Assembly: GCA_020631735.1 (NCBI GenBank)
Contig: CM036231.1
Location: 8,335,831 to 8,399,830, forward strand
DNA length: 64,000 bases
Direction of reading: 5' to 3'
Source: Saccharum officinarum
Lineage: Eukaryota; Streptophyta; Magnoliopsida; Poales; Poaceae
The position numbers and the translations under genes are program-made. A model generated the notes under the pieces. That model saw nothing but the letters and a program-made list of their open reading frames with translations, had not been told where the DNA came from and ran no database searches. How positions within the stretch are numbered: the first letter of the stretch is position 1; each line of letters begins with the position of its first letter. Positions 42,819 to 56,000 of this stretch are shown in pieces.

Positions 42819-44785
42819 ATGATCAAAATGTACCATGCTTATCATCATAAAGACTGCACATACAGCTACAGTAGCTGCGCTGCTCTAGAGACATTTCTTT
42901 GATCACGGGATTCCTTGGGCGGCGTAGCATAAACAACCCATACAGCCATACTGATATGGAACGTTCTGCGTGCATTGGGGGATATGGACAAGGATGCCTA
43001 AGAACAGCCGTAAAAACTGAAATTAGCTGATGAGAGGTTTTGCTCTCTTTATTTTTAGTTTTCTTCTTTAGGGATTCCATTTCTTATCTAGTGTCTTATT
43101 TCGAAATGTCTGTTCTTATAATTTCTCAATGATTTTATTTACTGAGTTATTTTTTTCATTAAGCATGTCTAGGCAAGTGGGAAATAGTGCACGCTAGAAT
43201 CAAACCATAATACCATATAGTAGGCAGTGGTGAATGCGGCCTAGCGACATAAGAGGGCTTATCTATCTCTTCTTCTTCTTCGCTTATGTCCAAAACTTGT
43301 GGTAGAAACTTAGAGGGACTCCGTTGTGTTCATGTTGGTTTGGGGGGCTGGAGTCCCCTCTACACCCCCTAAATCCGCCTCTCATTGTAGGCAAAGTTAT
43401 ACACCTACCCCAAACAAGTGACTCCATGTTGCTTCTATTAAGATTTGAATTTACTATAAACGTAATAACATCATAAAAAAAGGATCAAGCTAAAGTGTAA
43501 TTCGAATGCATTCTTAGTATTATTTTTCAACGTTCTTTTTTAGTAGTGAGTATGAGTACTGACCATTTTATGATTTTGTTTTGGTACCGACGAAGATGAT
43601 GGCCAGGTGCGTGGCACCTACATGGGCGGTACAAATGACCTTTAGTGAGTACTGCTAGTTCCATCATTGATGCAGGATTTTGTACGAGAATCAGAATCAT
43701 CCCGGGCACTTCTCTCCACTGCCACTCTTTTCAAAGGTGCTTCCACCGAAATTCGTTTCCTCTGACCGAAGGAAAACGAGAGTACACACGATACACCTAG
43801 TAGTGCTCAGTGGCATAGCTCAGTGATCGACACATATATGTGAGTTTGTGGCCAGCATTTTGCCTCTCCTTTTGTCTCGTCAGTTATATGAATGCAGTAT
43901 CAACAGTTAGCGTGCCAAAACCCCAATACTTTAGTGCCCTAATCTGAGCCATCACCTTCCAAATCAAGAAATATTCATGCTTCACCACAATCTTTTAGCA
44001 TTTCTCGTCAAACTCTCCAGTGATCGATGAGGCTCGAAGATACGCTCCTGCTGATGGATACTCAGTGGCAAGAATATGGTCCTGATGAGGAACAAAAAAG
44101 TACCAATATTAAGCCATCTCAAGAAACTTATATTCCCTCTTCATTCTTCAATCAAAAAGAAAAAAAGGGGTGCCAAATTGCCCAATTAGATCTACTCGTC
44201 TGAACACCGTACCTTTGCTCCATGTAACCGACGCAATCATTTTCTGCAGCATAAGAGGATCCGAAGGGAAATAGATGTCCTCGGCTGATCGTCAGTGACA
44301 ATCGTGAGTACTCGACAATAATTGGGGCCCCACATAACATAATATACATTTTTTTCCATATCTTTTTTTTTTCTGCCACTTCAATCCAAGCACTCTAGTA
44401 GGATGATATTGGCATAACCATTTAACTTGTCCAGCGAATACAATAGACTTGTGGACTTGTGGTTTTGTATTGTATGGTGTAGGCTGTAGCCATCGGTAGC
44501 GCCAGTCGTATCCTGGTCGGCGGCTTGCGGCAAGCACGTCTGCGTAGGTCCGAATTAGTAGCCTATATCTCTGTATAATATAATGTATCTTGTTCAACTT
44601 TTCTACTTGTTTTTAAACAACAGAATTGAGTTGTGGCGCTTTGGTGCTACTCATGTCGTCGTTAGTGGCGTCGAAATCGGCTTAAGCGGACAATTTAATC
44701 ACCTTGCCCAATAATCATCGACATCAATTTTTAACCCCAAGAAAAGTCACGGGTATTGAGTTGGTGAAGAATAGTGATGAGCAGT
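42819..44785. other. Intergenic DNA, no gene seen
   Basis: About 2 kb of mainly AT-rich sequence with only short open frames on both strands. No conserved motif, tRNA or complete element is seen. Confidence 0.45.
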
Positions 44786-44992
44786 GACTCTTTCCATTCT
44801 AAATTATAAAGCGTTTTGACATTTCAGTATATATATAGACACAGTGTATATCTAAGTGTATAATAAAAATTATACATATAGAAAAGCCAAAACATCTTAT
44901 ACTTTGAAATAGCATAGTGTATATCTAAGTGTATAGTAAAAAATTATACATCTACAAAAACTAAAATGTCTTATAATTTATAATGTAGAGAG
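44786..44992. mobile_element. Stowaway-like MITE with internal duplication
   Basis: Left end CTTTCCATTCTAAATTATAA and right end TTATAATTTATAATGTAGAG are inverted copies. Inside, the block AGTGTATATCTAAGTGTATA occurs twice (about 44843 and 44913). Confidence 0.6.
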
Positions 44993-45463
44993 TATTTGTG
45001 TCCAAAAATATATATATACACCTTTAAGTTTAGATTAAGTCAAGTTTCTTTACATTTGACTAAGTTTGTAAAAAATAGTATAATATTGATGACTCTAAGT
45101 AAATAATACTATAATATATATTCGGGTAATCTAATAATATTTATTCCGTATTATATAATATTAACATTTTGTAGATCTGATTAAACCAAAAACTGTTTGA
45201 CTCATTTTGCTTTATGGATGGAGTATAGGTGTATAGGGCTTTAGTTGAGACGAGGCTGGCCCTGGCCGTCCAAATTGGCATCGTGTCACTCGATGAGGCG
45301 GCCCCACCTCGTCAACTCTGACATTCTCTCGATCCGCCTCTATGAATTTCAGAATTTGATCCCCCGACAGCTTGATTACCGGTCCTACTACTTGTTAACC
45401 AAATCCTCTCTCACCCTTTGTTTATTTGTTTATCCGGCCTGTGACTGTGAGGCCAGCATAGTA
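44993..45463. other. Intergenic DNA with Stowaway remnant
   Basis: The first 230 bases resemble another Stowaway copy ending TTTATGGATGGAGTATA. The rest is unassigned. Confidence 0.35.
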
Positions 45464-45741
45464 GGGCCTTGTTTAGTTCTTTCATAATTCAGAATTTGAC
45501 ACCATGTGAAAAGAATATTCCCATCATATCAAAATGGCAGTATATGCAAGGAGTACTAAATGTAGATGAAATCAAAAACTAATTACACAGTTTTGTTGTA
45601 CTTTGCGAGACGAACGTTTTCAGTCTAATTAAACAATATTTGAACAATTTTTATCAAATATAAACAAATACTACAATACACTACAATAATAAACCGTGAA
45701 TCCGGCGGCGCCGGATTCGGCCAACTAAACCATCCAGGCCC
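45464..45741. mobile_element. MITE (GGCCTTGTTTAG termini)
   Basis: Starts GGGCCTTGTTTAGTTC, ends GGCCAACTAAACCATCC, with the TACTAAATGTAGATGAAATC and TTTGCGAGACGAACG blocks of the subfamily at 4389. Confidence 0.6.
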
Positions 45742-45897
45742 AGTAGTTGCCGTTCTACGGCCCCAACCCCCGCGCGTGCTTATTTGACCGGACTAGTCCC
45801 CATCCATCCGGCCCCGCGGCATCGATTCGCCGGTCAAACGCGACGTGACGCGACGGCCCCATACGATCCATGCGAGCACATGCGAAATGTTTTGTTC

Positions 45898-46137
45898 GAC
45901 TTGTTTAGATGCACTCTAAAAGTTGAAATTTTTTCACTCTCTCCATCACATCAATCTTTGGACCTATGCATGAAGTAGTAAATATAGGTAAAAAAATAAC
46001 TAATTACACAGTTTAATTGAAAATCACGAGATGAATCTTTTGAGCCTAGTTGGTCCATGATTGGATAATATTTACCAAATAAGACGAAAGTGATATTATT
46101 CATCGGTTTGAAATTTTTTCAGCATCTCAACGTGGCC
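45898..46137. mobile_element. MITE of the GATTCGTCTCG family
   Basis: Starts GACTTGTTTAGATGCACTC, ends GCATCTCAACGTGGCC, with a CGAGATGAATCTTTTGAGCC block in the middle. Confidence 0.5.
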
Positions 46138-47884
46138 TTCTTCTCTTTTTTTTTTGTCCGCCGGGCCGGACCGCAAATTCTCCCTGCCCGCGTACGTGCG
46201 ACCCCTGCGCGCCGCCGAGCGTGCCAAGCATCTTCCCAAGAGAATTTTAAAAGGAAACAAGGAAACTCTCCGATAAAGGGCATCGCCTAGCCTAGGCACC
46301 TTTCGCCTTCTCGCATCCTACATGTGCTTGTGCCTTGTGCGGTCCTCGGCCACACTGAGTAAGGTCTATGGTGACGTCCGCCGAGCTCGCCATTCTGTCC
46401 GTTTAGTAAAGGTCCGGCTTCAGCTAAAATAGTTCTAGTTGTAGCTTTATCTGTGGAGCAGATTCACCTAGGGATTTAAAGCAGTTTTTGTTAACTGTTT
46501 GGTAAAACAATTTCTTTGGGTAGTCTAAAAGACGAAATGTCCATACTACCCTTATTTTTTTTCTTTTCTTTCTTTTCCTTTTCTTTTTTCCTTTCTACCT
46601 TATCCGTTCACTCATTCACGCATGCGGCCGCGCGACGACCCCACGCCCCCGTGGTCTCGACATCCTTCGCCCTCACGCCCGGCGGACACGGTGAACTCGG
46701 TGAATCGCAGCTGGCGACCCCGCGACCAGCGGCCCGGCGATCCTCGGCGACCACGACGGACCCAGCGGCTTCCAAGCGGCGACCCCAACAGCTTCTGAGC
46801 GGCGTCCCTCGGCGGCCCCGGCCTCCCCGCGCCGCCTCCGCCTCCCCGCAGCTCCCCGCGCCGCCTCCGCCTCCCTGCCTGCCCCTGCCTTCGCACGCCC
46901 CGGACGGCCGCCCCCGCGTGGCCGTGCTCAGGCCGAGAATAAACTCGCCCAGGGGCCCACGCATCTGACAGAGTCGAGGGAAGCTTGATTTTTCAGCTCC
47001 ATCTCCCATCTTCGCTCTGTCTCAATGCAATTTACAGGACTTCTCCCGTGGAGCTGTTGTCCTCACACCCGTTTGGTAGCAAGAGTCGTAAAACAGCTCC
47101 CAGAGCCGGTTCGGGAACGCTACCAAACGGCCCCTAAGGAACTCGGCGGCACCGTCGTGAACGCGTGATCTGCCTCGTGTCGGGCAGAGACACGGGGGTG
47201 GGTGGGGTGTGATTGGTGGCCAGCGGCAACGGAAACATGCTCGCGGCGTCCATCCGACGAGCAAGATCGCTCGGTTTCGTTCAACTCCCCCGGAACCGGG
47301 GCCGGCCGGGGTGTTCGTCGGTCGTCGCGTCGGTTGCTTCTGGCTTGCCGACCAGACGCCTGGACGGGGAGCCGCCCACGACGACACATACGTGGTGCTC
47401 ATTTTCGGTGGCTTGGCTAACGAAGGCCGAGCTGGCTCTCGTTGAGTCGCAGCGCAGGTGAGTTGACCCGGCCGGCCGCCTGCCCGGCATGGCAAATTTG
47501 GGTCATCGGCACCGGCTCTGGCTTGGACTAGAGAACGGATATTGGTCCGTGTCAATGGGGTCAGCTATAGCCTGTTCCCCACGGCCAAGCAGGCTTCTGT
47601 TTCTGAAGACTCTTCGGGGAGGCAACAAGAGATCTAGAAGGCGTATCTAAGACGTGTCGGATGCAGATCTAATCGTAGTACGCAGGACATATAGGTCCTG
47701 TTGAATCGATCATCTGCTAGTTAGTTATAGCTAGCTAATACCTTTTAATTGATTTGACCTAACTAGTGAGGATAATAGTTGTTAGTTGGGTATTCAGCTA
47801 ACAATTAGATGGATCCATGTAGATTAAAAAATAATTATTAAAAGCTAACTATCAGTTCTATGATCTAAACATGACCATTTTTTT
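46138..47884. other. Intergenic DNA, GC-rich, no supported gene
   Basis: Long frames on both strands at 46516-47560 have proline/arginine-rich, low-complexity translations and no motif. The inverse phrases GTTTAGTAAAGGTCC (46402) and CCGTTTGGTAGCAAG (47069) hint at a decayed transposable element, but its ends could not be fixed. Confidence 0.35.
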
Positions 47885-49210
47885 CAAAGTATAAAGGGAA
47901 ATGCTAGCGCACGGACGTCCGATGGAGATGAATTCCATCGAACGTCCGCCCGCACGCCTGACAAGCCCGCCCCGACGCCTGACCCTCCCCCATCCGTGCA
48001 CCTCGCCCCATCCCCATCCGTTCGCCCCACCCCTGCAGGCGCACCAGCCCCCATCCCCATTTGTTCGCCCCTCCCCTGCAGGCGCACCTCCGCCTAGTCG
48101 TGTCCCTGACTGCCAACCCCAGCGCGCTGCACGCCACGTCCGCCGGCCACCGACTGACCGTGACCCATTCTCCGGTGCCTCCTGACTCTCCGAACAGCAA
48201 GAAACATATGCAACATGAAACACTTGAATGCCACATACGTTTGAAATAGATGAAATATTTGGAATATACACTTGCAACATATGTGTGAAAACATATGCAA
48301 CATCCAGATAGAACACTTGCAACTTGCAACAAGAAAACACTTGTTGCAACAAAGGCTGAAACAGATGAAACATTTTAGAACATAGTGTGGCAACATATGT
48401 GTGAAAACATATGCAATATTCAGATCCAAACACTTGCAACATATGTCTAGAAACAGATGAAATACTTTGAACAAACACTTTCAACATGCCTTTGAAACAC
48501 TTACAACATATGCAACATGTGCAACATCCCCCGATCTACTTTTGCAACATTTGTACATTTGCAATATAGGGGGAGAGAGAACTGGGTCGGTCGATTCCGG
48601 CCGATGGGGTGGGAATCAGTGGCGAGCAGCTGCACACAAGCACCACCCAACACTAGCACCAGCACTAGCGGCGCGCGCGAGCACCACCACCATCGCCATC
48701 ACCGGCACCGGGCTTGGCTCGGCGGCGATAGTGGAGGATGGGGGACGAGGAGCGCCATGCCGCTGGGGGGAGAGCTCGGTTCCCGAGGTGAGAGAGGGCG
48801 CCGCAGGGGTGGGGAGGGCACCGCGCGCAAGGTGGGAGAGAGCCGCCCACTCCCCTGCAACACCGCCGCGCCACCTCCATGGATCTCGCCTGAGGCGAAT
48901 GGATCTCGCTCGTGCTCCGTATGGATCTTGTTGGGGTGGGGGAGAGGGCCGCCAGATCTGGGGCATTGGGGGCTCCCGGTGAGGACACCGGGGTGGGGGA
49001 GGACGTCGGGTGTTGGTGCACCGCGGCAGGGGATGAGGAGTGTGGAAGGAATAAAGATGTGGAGGAAGCGAAGGGATATGTTTTTTTAATATACATACCG
49101 ACAGGAGCAAGCGCCATGTGTGAAAAAACCGTCCGACGTTTGTGCGGTCCATCGGAAACTGACCGAGTGCAACTGTGCAAGCGAATGCTGAACCAGAGCT
49201 CTACTTGGGT
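47885..49210. repeat. Copy of the ATGTTGCA/GAAACAT repeat family
   Basis: Left border GCTAGCGCACGGACGTCCGATGG, GC-rich part, then degenerate GAAACACTTGCAACATATG units (48195-48570), second GC-rich part, and a right border with CGTCCGACGTTTGTGCGG. It is the longest of three copies in the window and probably the most complete. No transposase is recognised. Confidence 0.5.
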
Positions 49211-49272
49211 CTGATCACCCACATCAGGAAGAGTTCTCGTGTAGCCATGGCCTAGGCGCCGGCGCGTGCGGT

Positions 49273-49640
49273 CTCAGCTCTTGAGCACAGAAACACACTG
49301 TTGACCGTCAAGAAAACGGCCGGTCACCTTGTCGCATTCCTAGCATACGGCACACTCCATTTGCGAAAAAGAATAAATATGATGAACACATCCTTTTACA
49401 TTTTAACATACCCAGAAGGGAACTTCAGAACACTGAGCCTGGACGCGTTTACTCTTTATAAATTTCTGGAAGCGCTTTCGTTCAGTCACAGAGCTACTGT
49501 CTCAGTTGTCGAGCACAGAAGCATACACTATTGAACATCTTGAGAACGGTCACCATGTCCTCATTTCACAGTATATGACACTCCATCCGCGTAAAAGAAA
49601 CAATTAACAGATCCTTTTACATGATTCAAAAGGAACTTGG
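49273..49640. repeat. Diverged tandem duplication of about 228 bp
   Basis: A segment starting TCAGCTCTTGAGCACAGAA (49273) is followed by a diverged copy starting TCAGTTGTCGAGCACAGAA (49501). Both contain GAACGGTCACC-like, CACTCCAT and ATCCTTTTACAT blocks. It lies downstream of the ZOP1 gene. Confidence 0.6.
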
Positions 49641-49835
49641 TCCACTCCAGAACCACTGATGAGGATACGGTGTGGACACACATTGCTGATGCAGAAGAGC
49701 TCTGAAATCCAGTGGAACACCATTACCAGCATTCTTTCTGAGAAAGATGTATTCGGTTAGTGTTTTTTTTCTTTTACATCAGACTGCAATTGGCAAGCCC
49801 ATATGGAGGAAGAGTAGTCTGGCAAGGGCAAGATG

Positions 49836-51222
49836 TTAGTAGGTTTTGTATAATCCCATCAGAGGCTTCTCTCTATCCTCCACTCTCTTCCTCGCTGCTT
49901 CCCGTGCTTTGAGGGCCGCTTCCTCCTCCTTGGAGATCACCTTGGGCTTGCCATCCTCCCTCTTTCTCTTGTTAACAGCAACAGCAGAAGGAGCAGGAGT
50001 GCCCTTAATAGGTCTCATTGGGTTCAATGGTTTTGTGACTACCCGACCTGGAGCTGGACCTCCTTTAATAGTGGGAACGGCCGTTTCTGCAGCAGGAGCT
50101 TTTGTTTGTGAAGTTGAGGATTGACCAACGTCTGTTTTGGAAGTTTGCACAGACTTGTACGCCTCTTCTTGAGTAACCCACTTTCCTACTCATATACAAA
50201 CATAAACATCAATATATATGAAAAGAGAAAACCCATCTTGGACAAATACAAGACAGAACATTACAAACAGAATTACCTAAACTATCAGAATAATAGAAGC
50301 CAGAGTTTGAATCGTAGTAAAGTCCAGTAGATTTGTCATGATAATATCCTGATGCCGAGTCGAATATCCATCCTGCAGAAACAAGATTTGAAGAAATGTC
50401 ACCAAACAAAGAGAATATTCAGACAACATGATTTGTTCTAGTTAACATATGATCAGGTTTATGCAAAGAGTGCTTCATAATTCATAGGACTCAGGAGAAT
50501 AATCTAAAACTCAAGAAATTAGTTGGCTATACTTGCATATAGTCATTAATATCCACTAATCTAGCTTCTAGCCAACATATCAAGATTGGCAGATAACCAG
50601 AATTCATAAACAAGCCAGGTCGGATATGAACAATTTATTTAACTAAAGAACAGAATTCTAAAAGAAAGAAAATCTTTCACTTATTACAAATATTGTTATA
50701 AACATTGCCCAACAACAAACTCACAGGGCTGACAGAAGAATTTTATGTCTTCTTTTCTAGTATATAAGAACATTTAGCTTCGAATAATATCAGAAAGCAG
50801 CTAAGAAAGGATGTAGTTCCAGGCCAGCAGAAAGTAATGTCAGGATTTGAATGGGTGATTCAATCTTGTAAGTTCTAGATCAAATAAGTGAAGCCTGAAA
50901 AAACTGATAAAGGTCAGCTAATTATCAGGATTTCTTGGTTGACCATGCAAGTCTGGGTGTGTGAACTCGATGGGAACTTGGAAGAAGTCCAAAATATACA
51001 GGGGCGGAGCCAGGAATACTTGAAGAGGAGTGCTTGGTGCAAGTATTTTAACATAAGAGTAACATAACAAGCTAATCAGCACTCAAATTAAGAGAATAAG
51101 GGAGATGATTTTCGATGTGGGTGCATTCTGTATACAGAATTACAGATCAAAGATGAGCACAGATACAGCAGAATACAAAAACCATGCATCATGATAGGGT
51201 ACTAGAGAATGCACTGAATTGT

Positions 51223-51258
<36 letters not shown>

Positions 51259-52492
51259 CAGTAAAACCATACACAACCATCTCCAGGTGCTGAAGAAGTG
51301 TCTCCATCAACATTCCTCTGGCTATTCTCTAAATCCTTTTGATAACTCTTTTTAGCTTTCTGCAGCAGAAAAAGAGTTGAACATGAATCAGGCATGCTTC
51401 CGTAGTGCTAAAGCACGACAAACAGGCACAAGACATCACTATGAAGCCAAAAAGGACATATTACAGCTGTATGAATACAATATCGTCTTCTGTATATAAA
51501 GTGTTCTAGTTTATGTGAGATAACTATATGCATCCCACCAATGGATATTGCATAATACCTTGGTAATAGGAAAAAATGCGAATCTGAGAACTTACTGCTT
51601 CTATCTGCTGTAGGGCTCGGGCAGCTTGCTGCTGTTCCTTTTCCTTTGCCTCACTCTCCTTTTGCATTGTCGACAGTCTTTTGGTGACATTGTCCTTGTG
51701 GCGCTTACCAAGTTCATGTGTCCTGATGCTGAATGAATTGTTTGCTATATAAATCTTACAGAAGTCGCACCATTTGTTTCCTTGGCTCACCCAATACTGA
51801 AAGAAAGGAGGCAAAAGATAACTTATTATTCCCCAAGCGAGCTTGCACAAATGGATGTTTCCTACAACATAGTTTAACAACATAACAGCCAGCAGATAAC
51901 TGAAAACAACATTTGAATGGCAAAAGAGCCCTGTTATTCTTTTGAGAGAGATAAGCATATTATCATTTACTCGGAATGAGACTACTTATCATGGGCACAA
52001 CACATTTGCACCCTCCTCGTCTAGCATCTACATTCCTTTTCCTTTTAAAAAAAATTGAACAAGTAATTCAGAAGCAGGTAGCATTCACGGCAACAACTGA
52101 AATCTAATCGATAATTCCACCATAACCACCAGAGCCCAGATGCGTGACCACCACAGAACCTCGTCAGAGGGGCCGAAATCTCTGCTCTTCTGCCTCGCAA
52201 AGCCACACCTTGTACTCCACCCAGACACTGGATAGTGCCAGGCATCCACAAGTACAAGCACAAGCACAAGCACTCCCAGCTATCTAACCCTAATCCCTAG
52301 AGACCCGCGAGAAAGAAGGCAAGGCCGCGCGAGGTACAGGGTACTACCACCCAGGCCACGCAAAAACGTTCTTCCCTGTAGCGAGGAGATCGTTAGCGAG
52401 CCCAAACGACACCGCGATTCCGCCCGAATCGGATCTCACGACCGCGGCCTCAAATTTCCAAGGAAGTGGGGAAGGGAGAGTACCTCCGTCAT
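49836..52492 (-). CDS. ZOP1: ZOP1-like zinc finger and OCRE domain protein
   Basis: Five exons joined in phase with GT-AG introns encode 245 residues. Exon intervals in transcript order: 52484-52492 (only M-T-E), 51596-51796, 51278-51359, 50277-50372, 49836-50185. Residues 4-36 hold a U1-type C2H2 zinc finger: YWVSQGNKWCDFCKIY with Cys13, Cys16, His30 and His36, then GKRHKDNV. Residues about 45-90 are a Glu/Gln/Lys-rich helix. Residues 98 to about 134 form an OCRE domain (GWIFDSASGYYHDKSTGLYY with further aromatic repeats). The C-terminus is basic and ends EKPLMGLYKTY. Length and order match Arabidopsis ZOP1 (about 242 residues), a nuclear pre-mRNA splicing factor also needed for RNA-directed DNA methylation and silencing. 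A nine-base first coding exon is unusual but keeps the frame. Confidence 0.92.
51225..51257. repeat. (AT)n microsatellite in a ZOP1 intron
   Basis: About sixteen uninterrupted AT units 21 bases downstream (in transcript sense) of the third exon's donor. Confidence 0.95.
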
Positions 52493-53001
52493 GGCTGCGG
52501 GCAGGGGATCCGCGAGAAGGGGACACGGGGCTTCGTCCTTGCGGCGGGAGATCGCCGGCGCAGTCGAGGAGGGTGCGGATTTCACGCGGCTGGAGGGGGC
52601 GGCCGGAGGCGGCTGGCGCGTTCGCCCCCAAAGGCCAAAGGGGCAAGTCGGCTGGCCGTACGGGATGGAGGTCGGCTTCGGCCTTCGGAATTTGGGCTTC
52701 TCACGGTCAGCGAAAGCTAACCAACTGAAATCAGATGTTTAATGGTTTTTAATTGTTAAGAATGGAGATTTGATGAAAAAAATCCATTCCAACAACATTT
52801 CTAATTGGTTATCTAAATAGCCATCCCTTATTCCGGAATTCGATAACCAAGGTCATTCTTTGCTAAAGAGAAATGATCACTATAGGTCAGACTCAATAGA
52901 ATTGGATCCATTCCAAACAACGAGAATTAGGGTTGTTGATCCCTCTCAATCTCTCTTTCAATTCGAGGATCCGGAGAGTCATAGTCATCTCCGAATATTT
53001 G

Positions 53002-56000
53002 TGTAACACCCCTGGGTGTTAAGCATGCATTCACATCCCAAAACATGATCATTAGCATTTCATGTATGTTCATCATCACATGTAATATAAGTTGAAATTA
53101 ATTAAATTGTGAAAAACATATGTTTGAACCCTAAATTATTGCAATTGCTAGCTAAGAGTGGTAAAACTTGTTTGGCTATAACTTTAAATGGCTTAGAATT
53201 AATTAGCATGATTTTTGGAGCAATTTTTGTATTCAAAATCTCCTCAAATTTTGCTTTTAAAAATATTCCAGAAAAATAAGTTTTTATTTAAAAATTAGAC
53301 TTTAAATCACTAATTCAAAATCCGTTTAGAATTTTGAAAAGTGCCCTAAATGAAAGTTGTATAGAATTAAATTTTGAACAACTTTTGTTTTGGGGGCAAC
53401 TTGTGAAAATGTCTTTTTCATCTTCAAAATTTGAATTTGAATCAATTTATAAAATCTGGAAATTTATTTAGAAAAAGAAAAACGAATCTCTGGCCTTAAC
53501 GGGCCGCCGCCTCCGTTTCGGCCTGCTCGCGCAAGCGGCCCAGCTCTCCCGCGCGCGCGCCCGCCTCCGCCTCGCCCGTGCGTGACCACGGTCCGGCCCA
53601 CGCCGCGCGGCCTCCTCCCTCTCGCTCGCGCGCATCACTGGCGACCGCGGCAGAGCGCGCCCGCCGCGTGGCGGCCGCATGCCGGCGACGCCCAGAGCAT
53701 GGCCGCTGTGGCCCCCGCCGCCCGCGCTTACCCCGCCCAGAGCCGTCTCCTCCCACTCCACTCATCTCATTCCCTCTCGCTCGCCTCGCCAGCGCAAACC
53801 GCAGCAGCAGCGCCGTCGCACCATCACCGGCGCCACTCACCTCCGCGCTGCCGTTCCCGCTCGACGGCCGCGCCTCCCTCCGATTCCTCTCGTCACCCTC
53901 TCAGCCACCCCTTCCTCGGTGTTGGACGCGCCCTAGTGTCTCGGGTCGAGCCACGGTGAGGCCCTATTGGGTGTTTCCTCCTCCGCTACCCGCCATGGCC
54001 GCCGGTGGCCGGCGTGCGTGGCCGAAGCTCTTCCATCCCCCTCCTCCTTTTCTCGTGCGCGCATTGCGTTTGCCTAGCTCTCGCGACGCTCGTGCACCCT
54101 CTCTCGCGCCTCACCACGGCCGGTGTTGGCCGCCCGACGGTGAGCAGCGCCACCGCCCCGCCATTCCCCGCCGGCGAGCATCCTCCAGAGCTCCCGCGCT
54201 GCTCGGGGTTGGCGCGCTGGGTGCGCCTCGGTGCGGGGAGCGTGGTGGTGCCCTCCCCGTCACCGGAGATCTCACCGGCGGCGAGCTTGCCGCCGGTCAG
54301 CGCCGCCCCTGCTCCCGGGTGGCTGACGGGTGGGGTCCCGATTGACCCGTGGGCCCCGGCTGTCTGTCTCTCTGTGTGATTCAGGGGTGATCCCGTGGGG
54401 TGCACTTAGCATTTTCAGCGAAAAAATTTAAAAAGGAATTTGAAAATGATTTTTTTCAGAAAAGATGAAAATTGTTTAGAAATCCATAACTTGCTCATTT
54501 TAGCTTCAAAAATTATGAAATAAATTTTGTAGTGTTTCTCATAAGTAGATCTATGATCTAAAAATATTGCATGTCAAGTTTGAAATACTTTTCTATAGGT
54601 TTTTTATTTAATCACTAAAATTGCTGTTTTCTTGATAAATATGTAATAAATCATAGAAAACTCAGAAAAATATGGTTCCACTTGCAATAATTTTCTTTTG
54701 TGATGTACTTTCTAGGAAAAATATGTGCCATGCATGTTCTGTAGAAAAAAATTTATGTGTAGTACAAGTGTTTAATATTGTTAATAATTGTTATTTTTGC
54801 TAGAGAGAAAAATATGAATAAAACATGTGTGTAATAATTTTTCTATAGTGATTGTTTATTGTGTAGAATGTAGGAAAAATGCTAAATCTGTTGTTTGATA
54901 CTTTTCATAGTATAAAGTATTTTTATGCTCATTTTTAGGCCCTAAATTTTTGTGAGTAATCCAAATACAATGAAATTTTTGTGCATTGCTAGATTAGATG
55001 ATAGTAAGCTACTGTAATTTTCTCAGATTTTTCTGTACTACCAAAATAGGTGTTGCTGTTCAAATCTAGTTGTAATTAGAGTTTAATTAACCTTGTTAAT
55101 GCATGACTAATTAATAAGATTTACTTTGGTGTATCTTTTAAGCATCTTAGATTTCTGTGGTGACTTGACATGGTAGAGAATGTTGGTAGTTATATACGAG
55201 TACATGTTCTTGGATGATGTTGACTACCTTGTAGAAGAGTTGTATTCCTACTTTATGCAATAAAGTAAACCTGTTCATCTACATCTCATTCATCATGATC
55301 ATTACATGTTATTTCTGCAATGCACGTAGGGGCTGTTTAGTTCCAAGAAATTTTGCAAAATTTTTCAGATTCCCTGTCACATCGAATCTTTAGACACATG
55401 CATGAAGCATTAAATATAGATAAAAAAATAAAACTAATTACACAGTTTAGACGAAATGGACGAGACGAATCTTTTAAGCCTAATTAGACCATGATTGGAC
55501 AATATTTGTCAAATAACAACGAAAACGCTACAGTAGCGTTTTGCCAAAAATTTTGGCATCCAAACGGTGCCTAGGCATGAGCACTTATACGTTTGCATCA
55601 TACAGGATCGCAAGAAGTAACTCCGGTAGCAGTTCCTGAGGAGCCGGAAGAGCAGCCCGAGGTGCAAGAGCAGGAGGTGCCCAAGGCCGACGAGGAGGTC
55701 GGTGAGGATCTTCCAGAGTGCCCAGACCACCGTCTGAGCTCTTTCGAGAGAGGCAAGCCCCGGAGCATTTTCTCTCCCGGTTTACAAATATTTTATTAAT
55801 GCTTTACTTTAACTGATGCATTACTTTTAGGAGTTGTTTGTAATCATTGCTGTATTATACCTTATTTACCATGTTCTACCATATCCTTGTTACCTTGGTA
55901 TTCGCAGTCAAGAAATGCTTAGCTTGCTTAGACCGGTAGAAGCCGGATGATTTCCTGTCACCTACGAGCTATAGGTGGTTACCTGGATCTGCTTGAGTAA

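Noticed and set aside
46516..47560. Several 70-180-codon frames on both strands
   Set aside because: Low-complexity GC-rich translations with no domain, overlapping each other on both strands.
47858..48487. A 209-codon Cys/Phe/Val-rich frame on the minus strand
   Set aside because: It is a reading of the degenerate GAAACAT/ATGTTGCA repeat and recurs in the other copies with different frames.
53475..54405. Frames of 255 and 139 codons in GC-rich DNA
   Set aside because: They lie inside the 4.2-kb LTR and have Pro/Arg/Ser-rich low-complexity sequence, so they are not host genes.
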